Part shown: positions 1 through 7,225 of the stretch, in pieces
Position numbering within the stretch: the first letter of the stretch is position 1
Layout: every line of letters starts with the position of its first letter
Origin: Bacteroides sp.
GTDB lineage: Bacteria; Bacteroidota; Bacteroidia; Bacteroidales; Bacteroidaceae
NCBI GenBank assembly: GCA_019412865.1
Contig: DXOJ01000743.1
Location: 1-7,225 of the forward strand
Length of the DNA stretch: 7,225 bases
Direction: 5' to 3'
Translations under genes and position numbers: made by a program
The notes under the pieces: model-generated
Databases searched by the model: none
Told to the model about the DNA's origin: nothing
The model's input: the letters and a program-made list of their open reading frames with translations, nothing else

Positions 1-54
1 TATAAGACTTACATGAAGAAAATAAAAGCAGATCGTTACAACAAAATCAAATAA
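1..54 (+). CDS. Possible C-terminal tail of an upstream gene (partial)
   Basis: Frame 1 is open from the left edge to a TAA at 52-54 and would encode the last 17 residues of an upstream protein, ending MKKIKADRYNKIK. The other two forward frames hit stops almost at once (TGA at 14-16 and TAA at 3-5), so this is the only forward frame that could carry a gene in from the left. The 31-base gap to the next start resembles the short spacings further down and would fit another gene of the same operon. The tail is very basic and too short to assign to a family. In AT-rich DNA a 17-codon open frame can occur by chance, so this may simply be leader sequence. Confidence 0.35.
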   Translation, partial: YKTYMKKIKADRYNKIK

Positions 55-85
55 CCTTTTCACTTAATAAATTAAATTCATTATT

Positions 86-1273
86 ATGAAAACTATCACA
101 CAATTTATTTTTATTATTTTGTGTTTATCAGATATGATATTCACTTCATGTGCTGATGGTGATTTCGGAGCCAATCCGTATGATCCGAATACCCCAATTA
201 CGGTATCACAGCTACCTAAAGTACTTTCTTTCACTCCTACAGAAGGAAAGGAGGGTGATGTAATTACTATTACAGGAGTAAATTTTACAACTGCCACTAA
301 TGTCGCTTTCGGTGGGAAAGGTGCGTCTAGTTTTGAAATTATTGATGATGCTACTATTGAGGCCGTTGTTAGTTCGTATGGAGGTACAGGTGCGGTAGCA
401 GTTACAAATCATAAAGGTACACGTTCATTGGAAGGTTTTCTATTTATCAAAGAAATTGACCCGACAGAGAATCCGAATCTGGCATTGAATGGCTACGCAA
501 CAGGTTCGGCTGCTATTAGCGGAAGTATCTCGAACATCAATGACGATAATGATAAATCCTGGTGGCAAGCTGCAGGTAACGACAATGAATGGGTGAAAAT
601 AGACCTCGGGAAAATATATAGCATTAATACTGTAGTGATGACATGGGATATGAATGCAGCAGGTACTGATTGTGACCTTATGATTTCGGAAGACGATGTT
701 AATTACACAACTATCTATTCTATCAAAAATTGGGATGCAGTCTCTAATGATGGAATTAACAAAGTCAGCTTTGACAATGCCAATGCCCGCTATGTCAAAT
801 TAGCAAATATGAAGAACTCTGCTACTCCATATAATATGACATTGTTTGAGGTTGAAATATATAATACTCCACCGGCAGAGAATTTGGCATTGCAGAAGAT
901 TGCATCCGCTTCTTCTAATAATACGGCGGCTTTCAATGCAGTCTATGGAAATACTTCATTTATGTGGCAAGCAGAAGGCAATGATGACGAGTGGTTCAAG
1001 GTAGATCTTGGAAAGATTTATACTATTAATAATGTTGTCATACAATGGGATGCGGGCGCTTATGCTGCTGATTGTGAAATCCTCATTTCACAGGACGATG
1101 TAGAATATACTTCGGTTTATTCTATCACGGGATGGGATTCTGCTGCTACAGAAGGTGCTCAGGATATGAATTTCGACAATGTGGATGCTCGTTATGTCAA
1201 GGCTTTACTCAAGAATGGAGCTACACCTTGGCGAATGACAATCAAGGAATTTGAGGTATACAAACAGTGGTAA
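86..1273 (+). CDS. Surface lipoprotein with IPT/TIG and two discoidin-like (F5/8 type C) domains; putative glycan-binding protein
   Basis: This 395-residue protein probably binds glycan at the cell surface for the SusCD transporter encoded downstream. The N-terminus is a lipoprotein signal with lipobox FTSC and acylated Cys22; the acidic residues after it (ADGDF) resemble the Bacteroidota surface-export signal. A linker (about 26-43, NPYDPNTP) leads to an IPT/TIG Ig-like domain at about 44-122, with PKVLSFTPTEGKEGDVITI and the ITGVNF turn. Two F5/8C-type domains follow at about 128-260 and 265-394. Each starts with NLAL and contains WQA.GND.EW, K.DLGKIY.IN and a late ARYVK strand. No catalytic signature is visible. 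IPT/TIG modules are common spacers in PUL surface glycan-binding proteins, and F5/8C domains often bind carbohydrate; binding here is inferred, and the ligand is unknown. The start is chosen because it gives a complete signal peptide. The next gene starts 18 bases after the stop. Confidence 0.85.
   Translation: MKTITQFIFIILCLSDMIFTSCADGDFGANPYDPNTPITVSQLPKVLSFTPTEGKEGDVITITGVNFTTATNVAFGGKGASSFEIIDDATIEAVVSSYGGTGAVAVTNHKGTRSLEGFLFIKEIDPTENPNLALNGYATGSAAISGSISNINDDNDKSWWQAAGNDNEWVKIDLGKIYSINTVVMTWDMNAAGTDCDLMISEDDVNYTTIYSIKNWDAVSNDGINKVSFDNANARYVKLANMKNSATPYNMTLFEVEIYNTPPAENLALQKIASASSNNTAAFNAVYGNTSFMWQAEGNDDEWFKVDLGKIYTINNVVIQWDAGAYAADCEILISQDDVEYTSVYSITGWDSAATEGAQDMNFDNVDARYVKALLKNGATPWRMTIKEFEVYKQW
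467..1270 (+). repeat. Tandem duplication of discoidin-like domain within the coding sequence
   Basis: Two copies of the same module lie end to end: about 467-865 (residues 128-260) and 878-1270 (residues 265-395). Over the central 59 residues (159-217 against 293-351) I count 36 identical positions without gaps, including WQA, GND.EW, DLGKIY.IN, DC, DDV.Y and YSI..WD. The DNA has drifted at many codons, so this is an old duplication, not a recent copy. The copies differ most at their N-terminal ends, where the first has an Asp-rich NINDDNDK stretch and the second has the more usual AVYGNTSF. Confidence 0.8.
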
Positions 1274-1291
1274 TATTTATAATTTAATAAT

Positions 1292-2476
1292 ATGGAAAAA
1301 ATAATATCAATTCTGTCAATATTAATAGTGCTTCCTATACTTACACTTTCATCCTGTGATACAAGCACTGCTCCGCCTCCTACCAATGAGGAGAACTTGA
1401 CAGAACAGACTATGGATGTAGTATATGATAATGTGATGACTTATCAGCTCTCTTATATCCGTTCTTTGCAGCTTTCCAGTGGAGCTATAAAGGATAAAGA
1501 TACTTCGAACAGTAAAATTACTCCTTATTTTGCCCATTTTGCAGTTTTGGCTTTACTGAAAGATCCTACAAATCAGAATATAGAGGCAGTGAAGAAATAT
1601 ATTAAATGGTATCTTGGCAAACTGAATGGCATTACGAATCCTTATAAAGGAGGCGCAGAAATAGAAGGTTCTGTCTATGACTATTTTGGTGATTCGGAAA
1701 CTACTCAAGGAACGTATGACTCTGTGGATTCTTATGCGGCTACTTTTTTGGAAATCATCATGGAATTTGCTCAAACATCCGGAGAAAATAAAAGCTGGCT
1801 TGAACAGTATAAGAGCAAAATCTCTTTGGTAGCAAGCGCAATGGTGAAAACGATCGATACCGACTTTAACCAGTTGCCAGGCACTATCACAGAAGATGAA
1901 AATGACGGTCTTAGCGTTGCTTCGTATGTTTACGACGTAAAATATCTGATGGATAATTGCGAAGTAAACATAGGACTTAAAGCTGCCAAATGGCTTAAAG
2001 ATAACAACCTGATCGATAATGATTATGATTTTGCGGGCCTATTGGCAAAAAATACGGAAGGTATAGGTACATTATGGAATGGAACTACTTATGATTGGTG
2101 GAAAAGTAACTCTGTAACTACTGACTGGAAACAGTTCTATCCTGACGCAACAGCTCAACTTTATCCGGGTATGTTTAATGTGATTGAACCGAATAGTCAG
2201 ACTGCTAATAAATTGTATACTCAATTTAATAAGACATATACTAGTTGGGCTAGCGGAGTAACTTACTCATCTTTTCCCTGGACAATTATTGCATATGCGG
2301 CAGCCACTATCAATGATGCTGTACGAGTGAATACCTACTTGAAACACATTAATTCTTTAAACATTAAAGGACAGCAAAAAACGAATTGGTATAGTATGGA
2401 AGCAGGCTGTATTGTCTTGGCTATTGATAGGATAAAGAATCCGGTTGTTGACAGTGAGTATACACCTATTAATTAA
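1292..2476 (+). CDS. Putative (alpha/alpha)6 six-hairpin glycosidase-like lipoprotein, family unassigned
   Basis: The 394-residue product starts with a lipoprotein signal (lipobox LSSC, Cys22) and a short Pro-rich linker. The rest, about 40-383, appears almost entirely alpha-helical with repeating helical hairpins rich in aromatic and small residues, as in (alpha/alpha)6-toroid glycosidases and lyases. Likely landmarks are GAI (64-66), ITPYFAHFAVLAL (76-88), YDSVDSYAATFL (142-153), DVKYLMDNCEV (215-225) and QFYPDATAQLYP (281-292). From memory, similar Tyr-Asp-Ser-Thr-Asp-Ser-Tyr and Tyr-Leu-Met-Asp-Asn motifs occur in uncharacterised Firmicutes six-hairpin proteins; I could not check this. 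The acids Asp143, Asp146, Glu224 and Asp285 are candidate catalytic residues by inference only. I do not see the signatures of GH76, GH88, GH105 or GH8. Its place between a binding lipoprotein and susC suggests it processes the PUL substrate. It could instead be a non-catalytic helical binding protein. Confidence 0.7.
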   Translation: MEKIISILSILIVLPILTLSSCDTSTAPPPTNEENLTEQTMDVVYDNVMTYQLSYIRSLQLSSGAIKDKDTSNSKITPYFAHFAVLALLKDPTNQNIEAVKKYIKWYLGKLNGITNPYKGGAEIEGSVYDYFGDSETTQGTYDSVDSYAATFLEIIMEFAQTSGENKSWLEQYKSKISLVASAMVKTIDTDFNQLPGTITEDENDGLSVASYVYDVKYLMDNCEVNIGLKAAKWLKDNNLIDNDYDFAGLLAKNTEGIGTLWNGTTYDWWKSNSVTTDWKQFYPDATAQLYPGMFNVIEPNSQTANKLYTQFNKTYTSWASGVTYSSFPWTIIAYAAATINDAVRVNTYLKHINSLNIKGQQKTNWYSMEAGCIVLAIDRIKNPVVDSEYTPIN

Positions 2477-2496
2477 TACTATAAAATAGATTACAT

Positions 2497-5400
2497 ATGA
2501 AAAACTATAATAATGAAAATAAGAGCCGGAGCTTGATATTAACATTATGCATGGTAATATTTTTGCTTTCGCCATCTGTTTTATTCGCTCAGAAACAGAA
2601 TATAACAGGTAAAGTCATTGACGACCAAGGACAACCGGTTATAGGTGCTACTGTTGTATTGAAAGACACTCCTACAGGTGTAATAACCAATATGGACGGG
2701 GAGTTTGTAATAGCCAGTCCCACTAAAGAAAACACGATTACTGTCAGCATGATAGGATATAATTCAGTCACTGTCAAAGCGGTGGCTGGCCAGCGAGTTT
2801 CTATTACTCTGATAGAGAAAACTTATGAACTGGATGGTTTAGTTGTAATTGGATATGGCTCTATTGCCAAGAAAGATATTACAGGAGCTGTCGGAGTTGT
2901 CAATGGAAAAGAGCTGAAAGATATGCCTGTAAGTAGCATTAACAACGTTCTTCAGGGTAAAGTTCCCGGTCTAACCGTTACCTCCAGCAGTGGTACTCCC
3001 GGTGCGGGAAGCGTTACTCATATTCGTGGTATTGGTTCCATAACAGGTTCTACAACTCCTCTATATGTGGTCGATGGTCTTCCGCAAACCGGTATTGATT
3101 ATCTGAATCCAAATGATATTGAGTCAATAGCTGTCCATAAAGATGCTTCGGTAGCTGCTATTTATGGTTCTCGTGGAGCCAACGGAATTATCATTATTAC
3201 GACTAAGTCCGGTAGCCTTGAAAACAAAGCCCAGGTTAGTTATGATGGATACGTAGGTTGGCAAACGCCTTGGAAACGTCCGCATATGCTTAACGCCGCT
3301 GATTACATCACTTATAAAAATCTGGCAGCTGATAATGCAGGTCAGGAGCGTGTTGCCGCTTTTGCTACCCAAGAAAATATTGATGCAGTTCTCAACTTTG
3401 TCAATAAAAACTCTGGGCCGAATGGTACTGACTGGTGGAAAGAGATTATCAATGAAGGTGCATTTATGCATAATCATAATATTAGTGTCAATGGAGGAAC
3501 CAAAAATATAGGAATACTTTCCAGTTTAGCTTATACAGATCAGGATGGTATAGTTAAAGGTTCGAATTATAAGCGTATTTCCTGGAGAAACAACTTCAAT
3601 ATGAAGATCTCAAAGCGCGTATCTTTAACTGCTAATGTAGGTATCATTGATGAAAAGCGACAATTGATTGACGAGAATAATCCTGCTACCGGTACTGTAT
3701 TCAGCGCAATGGGAGCAGATCCTATCACACCTGTATTCCGTAATAATCTGGTTGATGTACCCATTTTTCTAAGTCAGATTTACAATGGGTATGAACCGAA
3801 TAATCTTTATTCACAATACTCGGGGATTTTGTTCTCCAATAAACGTAATCCAGTGGGACAGATTCAAAGAATGCGACAGAGTACTTATGAATATCTTTAT
3901 GTAAAAGCTGGGGCTAATTTGGAGATTAAGTTACTTGATTTTTTGAAATTCAATTCGCGTTTCGGTATGGATATTAGCAGAAGCCTGACTGATGGGTTTC
4001 AACCTAAATACACTCTCAATGCTAATGACTATGCTAATGAGAATACAGTAATACAAGATAATTCCAGAAGTAACTATTTTGTATGGGAGCAGACTCTTTC
4101 ATATGATCAGACATTCGGAAAGTTTAAAATAGGAGCATTAGTTGGTACTTCAGCAGAAGAGACAAGCGTTTCGAGCGTCAATGCCTCTATACAAGGCGTG
4201 ATAAACAACGATAAGGATATGGCTATTCTTAATGCAGGAACAACCAATCCGGCAGTATCCGGCTATCCTTATGACAATTCGATGTTATCATTTTTCGGAC
4301 GTGTTAGTCTGGATTATGACAGCAAGTATCTCATTGCTGCCAACCTACGTCGTGATGGTTCCTCTAAATTTGCTGACGGACATAAATGGGGAACGTTCCC
4401 GTCCGTATCAGCTGCATGGCGTTTTTCCAGTGAGTCGTTTATGGAATCTACTCGCAACTGGTTGAGCGACGCAAAACTACGTGTCAGTTATGGTTTGATT
4501 GGTAATCAGAATATTAGTGGAGGCGGATATGCCTCTACGTATGGGAGCACAATCTATGACCGCTACTCTTTCGGTTCCCCGAATACGGCATCCATTGGTG
4601 CTGGTATTATCACCGTTGGAAATCCTGTTCTGAAGTGGGAAACCTCTAAACAATTTGACATAGGTCTTGATCTAAGTCTCTTCAATAATAGTATTGAGAT
4701 TGTAGCGGATTATTTCCGTAAAAATATAGATGATATGTTGATGCAAGAGCCTCAACCTACTACATTAGGATTCCCGAATTTTCCTTATGCAAATGTAGGA
4801 TCTATGCGCAATGTAGGATGGGAATTAGGTGTTACTTATCGCAAAACATGGGGAGATCTCAACTTTACAGCTTCCGCCAATATTTCCACTTATAAAAATG
4901 AAGTAACTTCTTTGGGTAATGGCGATGCAATTTATGGTACAGCATACAATAATAATACCATTACTAAGACAGAAGTGGGTCAACCGGTAGGATATTTCTA
5001 TGGCTATGTGACCAATGGTATTTTCCAGAACGCGGAGCAAGTAGAGGGCAGTGCGCAAAGAGAAACGGCAAAGCCTGGTGATATTCGTTATAAAGATTTG
5101 AATAATGACGATGTACTTGATGATAATGACCGTACCAAGATTGGAGATCCTTGGCCTGACTTTGTTTACGGTCTGACTCTCGGAGCATCATGGAAAGGTT
5201 TTGATTTCAATATGTTTCTTCAGGGATCACAAGGAAATGATGTGATGAATATGACTCTTTACGATTTTGAATCAGGAACGGGTTACATGAATGCTCATTC
5301 AGATTTCCTCAAACGTGCATGGAATGGTGAAGGTTCAACAGACAAGTATCATAGAATATCTGCCGATCAAGGTCAGAATCAGCTTATTTCCGATTATTTC

Positions 5401-5649
5401 ATCGAAGACGGTTCATACTTTAGAATCAAGAATTTGCAGATCGGTTATAATTTCTGTGATCGTTTATTGAAGTTCAAGGGAATCAGTTACCTGCGCTTAT
5501 ATGTTAGTGTGCAAAATCTGCTGACTCTCACGAAATATTCAGGACTTGATCCGGAGATAGGTTCCTCTAACGCTACTCTCAATGGTATAGATCAGGGCTT
5601 TTATCCTCAAGCGAGAACTTGGACGATTGGTTTAAACGTTAAATTTTAA
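2497..5649 (+). CDS. SusC/RagA-family TonB-linked outer-membrane transporter
   Basis: At 1050 residues this is a full-length SusC homologue, the outer-membrane barrel that imports oligosaccharides using TonB-ExbBD energy while SusD caps it. A signal peptide (hydrophobic about 12-30, ending SVLFA, likely cut before Gln32) precedes a carboxypeptidase-regulatory-like domain at about 35-108 (NITGKVIDDQGQPVIGATV). The TonB-box region is at about 112-121 (LDGLVVIGYG). The plug follows (about 122-238) with IRGIGSI, PLYVVDGLP and the family signature ASVAAIYGSRGANGIIIITT. The remainder is the beta-barrel, ending with YPQARTWTIGLNVKF, whose terminal Phe is typical of outer-membrane barrels. An Asp/Asn-rich loop at 867-879 looks like a calcium site. 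There is no STN domain at the N-terminus, so this is a transport-only type and not an ECF-sigma signalling transporter. It lies 20 bases after the upstream gene and 6 bases before susD. The substrate cannot be told from the sequence. Confidence 0.97.
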   Translation: MKNYNNENKSRSLILTLCMVIFLLSPSVLFAQKQNITGKVIDDQGQPVIGATVVLKDTPTGVITNMDGEFVIASPTKENTITVSMIGYNSVTVKAVAGQRVSITLIEKTYELDGLVVIGYGSIAKKDITGAVGVVNGKELKDMPVSSINNVLQGKVPGLTVTSSSGTPGAGSVTHIRGIGSITGSTTPLYVVDGLPQTGIDYLNPNDIESIAVHKDASVAAIYGSRGANGIIIITTKSGSLENKAQVSYDGYVGWQTPWKRPHMLNAADYITYKNLAADNAGQERVAAFATQENIDAVLNFVNKNSGPNGTDWWKEIINEGAFMHNHNISVNGGTKNIGILSSLAYTDQDGIVKGSNYKRISWRNNFNMKISKRVSLTANVGIIDEKRQLIDENNPATGTVFSAMGADPITPVFRNNLVDVPIFLSQIYNGYEPNNLYSQYSGILFSNKRNPVGQIQRMRQSTYEYLYVKAGANLEIKLLDFLKFNSRFGMDISRSLTDGFQPKYTLNANDYANENTVIQDNSRSNYFVWEQTLSYDQTFGKFKIGALVGTSAEETSVSSVNASIQGVINNDKDMAILNAGTTNPAVSGYPYDNSMLSFFGRVSLDYDSKYLIAANLRRDGSSKFADGHKWGTFPSVSAAWRFSSESFMESTRNWLSDAKLRVSYGLIGNQNISGGGYASTYGSTIYDRYSFGSPNTASIGAGIITVGNPVLKWETSKQFDIGLDLSLFNNSIEIVADYFRKNIDDMLMQEPQPTTLGFPNFPYANVGSMRNVGWELGVTYRKTWGDLNFTASANISTYKNEVTSLGNGDAIYGTAYNNNTITKTEVGQPVGYFYGYVTNGIFQNAEQVEGSAQRETAKPGDIRYKDLNNDDVLDDNDRTKIGDPWPDFVYGLTLGASWKGFDFNMFLQGSQGNDVMNMTLYDFESGTGYMNAHSDFLKRAWNGEGSTDKYHRISADQGQNQLISDYFIEDGSYFRIKNLQIGYNFCDRLLKFKGISYLRLYVSVQNLLTLTKYSGLDPEIGSSNATLNGIDQGFYPQARTWTIGLNVKF

Positions 5650-5655
5650 AGTAAC

Positions 5656-7225
5656 ATGAAAAATATAAAATACTTATTCGTGTCTCTATCATTAATATCA
5701 CTCTTTTCGTGTTCTGATTTTTTAGACAGAGACCCTAAAGGCGTGATGGATCAAGATAGATTTTTTCTTTCGCCTGATGCTGGTTATAGTGCTGTTGTTA
5801 AGTGCTATAAAACTCTTAATGATGTAGCTGGATATGAAGCACCACGTATGGACTTATATAATATATCCACTGATGACTCAGAAAAAGGAGGGTCTGATGC
5901 AGGAGATCGCACTTTTGCAGGTGACCTTAGTTTTGGTCGAGCTTTGGCTTCCAATACTGATTTGGTTAACCTTTGGTCGAATATGTACAATGGGATAGCA
6001 CGATGTAATATTTGTCTGGAGAATATTCCCAACAAGCCTTTGGTGGATGCGGATGGCTATCCTCTGTCGAATGACGTAAAAGCCAGATATATAGGTGAAG
6101 TGAAGTTTCTCCGTGCTTTCTTTTACTTTGAACTCTGCAAGATCTTTGGCGGAGTACCTTTAGTTGATCGTACGCTGACAGTTGATGATAGTAAGAAGTT
6201 AGTCAGAGCTACAGAAGCAGAGACGGCTGATTTTATAATGAAAGATCTGTCAGAGGCTGCTTTAGAAAGTAATATACCTGACAAGGCTACTTTGCCGACT
6301 ACAGAATTGGGACGTGTCACCAAAGAGGCTGTATGGGCCATGCAGGCACGTGTATATATGTATTTTGCAAAAGATAATCCATCCTATTATGCAGATGCAC
6401 GTGATGCAGCAAAGAAAGTTATTGATTCGAAGAGCTGCGAATTAGCTCCCAATTTTCAATCACTTTACTTAAGTGACAACTACATGTTAAGTGAATCTAT
6501 CTTCCCCAATATACGTGGTGATGTTCCAAACGATCACATTTATGGTTCTTTTATCCCTGTATATTCTAATCCAAGGTCTTGTGGAGCATACGGATTCGAC
6601 CAACCTACACAAAATCTTGTTGACGAATTTGAAGAAGGAGATCCTCGTTTATTGTACACAATTATAGAGCCTGGTGATAAATTCCCTAAAGAGAAAGGGT
6701 CGGAAACATTGGATTTCTCAACATACCCTAATACGGGCTATCATAGTCGTAAAGCTTTTCTCGTTGTTTCAAGAAGAGGTAATGGCTGGGGAGATGATGC
6801 TTGGACATTCCATATCATACGTTATGCAGATGTATTATTGTTATATGCTGAAGCTTTAGTGCAGACTAATGGAGATAAGGATGAAATTGTGAAATACATA
6901 AATATGGTTCGGGACCGTGCGAATGATTCGCGTTCGGGAGATATCGAAGCCACTTCACGTGTATTGATAATTCCAAATATTAAGCTGAAACCTGTGACTA
7001 TCAATGATGATCTGTTGGCAGCAGTCAAGCATGAACGCCGTGTTGAATTAGCAATGGAGTACAATCGTTTGTATGATCTTAAACGTTGGAATTGTTATGT
7101 AGAAACAATGAATACTTTTTCTACCTATTCTTATGCTAAAGGACGTGGAGCTGCATTCAAAAAAGGGATAAATGAATTATTCCCTATTCCACAGGTTGAA
7201 ATAGACCGTTCCGGTGGTTCGATCA
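5656..7225 (+). CDS. SusD/RagB-family nutrient-binding outer-membrane lipoprotein (3' end cut by window)
   Basis: The frame is open from ATG 5656 to the right edge, giving 523 complete residues. SusD proteins are surface lipoproteins that form the lid of the SusC barrel and bind glycan. The signal peptide ends in lipobox LFSC (Cys19), followed by SDFLDRDP, an acidic tail typical of surface export and of SusD N-termini. The SusD-like N-terminal and TPR region covers about 20-260, including LWSNMYNGIARCN (106-118), ARYIGEVKFLRAFFYFEL (143-160) and FGGVPLVDR (164-172). The C-terminal SusD/RagB domain holds RYADVLLLYAEAL (389-401), ERRVELAMEYNRLYDLKRW (460-478) and LFPIPQVEID (508-517). This last motif normally lies near the C-terminus, so only about ten residues are probably missing. 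The 6-base gap after susC suggests translational coupling and equal expression. Glycan-contacting aromatic residues cannot be assigned without a structure. Confidence 0.96.
   Translation, partial: MKNIKYLFVSLSLISLFSCSDFLDRDPKGVMDQDRFFLSPDAGYSAVVKCYKTLNDVAGYEAPRMDLYNISTDDSEKGGSDAGDRTFAGDLSFGRALASNTDLVNLWSNMYNGIARCNICLENIPNKPLVDADGYPLSNDVKARYIGEVKFLRAFFYFELCKIFGGVPLVDRTLTVDDSKKLVRATEAETADFIMKDLSEAALESNIPDKATLPTTELGRVTKEAVWAMQARVYMYFAKDNPSYYADARDAAKKVIDSKSCELAPNFQSLYLSDNYMLSESIFPNIRGDVPNDHIYGSFIPVYSNPRSCGAYGFDQPTQNLVDEFEEGDPRLLYTIIEPGDKFPKEKGSETLDFSTYPNTGYHSRKAFLVVSRRGNGWGDDAWTFHIIRYADVLLLYAEALVQTNGDKDEIVKYINMVRDRANDSRSGDIEATSRVLIIPNIKLKPVTINDDLLAAVKHERRVELAMEYNRLYDLKRWNCYVETMNTFSTYSYAKGRGAAFKKGINELFPIPQVEIDRSGGSI

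Noticed and set aside
55..85. Possible promoter in the AT-rich stretch before the first full gene (TAACCTTTT and nearby)
   Set aside because: It misses two positions of the Bacteroides TAnnTTTG element and I see no well-placed TTG element upstream; AT-rich leaders are normal before Bacteroidota genes.
1274..1291. Possible terminators or regulatory hairpins in the short intergenic gaps
   Set aside because: The gaps of 18, 20 and 6 bases are too short and AT-rich, with no GC-rich stem followed by a T run.
1292..2476. Assigning the helical lipoprotein to GH76, given its occurrence in a PUL
   Set aside because: The adjacent-aspartate catalytic motif expected of GH76 is not present, and no other GH76 feature could be found.
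3124..3477. 117-codon open frame on the - strand, the longest antisense frame
   Set aside because: It is opposite the SusC plug region, has a composition typical of antisense translation, and shows no domain. The other antisense frames (for example 64-297, 4825-5058 and 5805-6035) were rejected for the same reason.
4232..4465. Overlapping + strand open frame of 77 codons inside susC
   Set aside because: It lies wholly within the susC coding frame, whose protein is strongly conserved there, and the alternative product shows no recognisable motif or signal peptide.
6674..6859. Overlapping + strand open frame of 61 codons inside susD
   Set aside because: It runs through the conserved SusD C-terminal domain in another frame and has no independent support.

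Overview
The window comes from a Bacteroidota genome, most likely a Bacteroides or Parabacteroides-type gut bacterium. Four things support this: an adjacent SusC/SusD pair, three lipoproteins with Bacteroidota-style signal peptides, AT-rich sequence before each start codon with no clear Shine-Dalgarno motif, and moderately AT-rich coding DNA. It is the core of a polysaccharide utilization locus (PUL), and everything convincing is on the + strand.

Layout: (1) positions 1-54 are an open frame entering from the left edge and may be the last 17 codons of an upstream gene. (2) 86-1273 encodes a lipoprotein with an IPT/TIG domain followed by two tandem discoidin-like (F5/8 type C) domains, probably a surface glycan-binding protein. 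(3) 1292-2476 encodes a lipoprotein that looks like an (alpha/alpha)6 six-hairpin glycosidase-type protein of no CAZy family I can name; it is the best candidate for something undescribed. (4) 2497-5649 encodes a full-length SusC/RagA TonB-dependent outer-membrane transporter. (5) 5656 to the right edge encodes its SusD/RagB lipoprotein partner, missing only a few C-terminal residues.

The gaps between the four main genes are 18, 20 and 6 bases, with no visible terminator or internal promoter, so they probably form one transcript. Inferred working model: the discoidin-domain lipoprotein captures a glycan at the cell surface, the six-hairpin lipoprotein cleaves or otherwise processes it, and the SusCD complex takes up the oligosaccharides using TonB energy. 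The substrate cannot be read from this window. No regulator, recognised-family glycoside hydrolase, sulfatase, RNA gene, mobile element or CRISPR array is present. No gene-free stretch exceeds 300 bases; the longest possible one is the first 85 bases.
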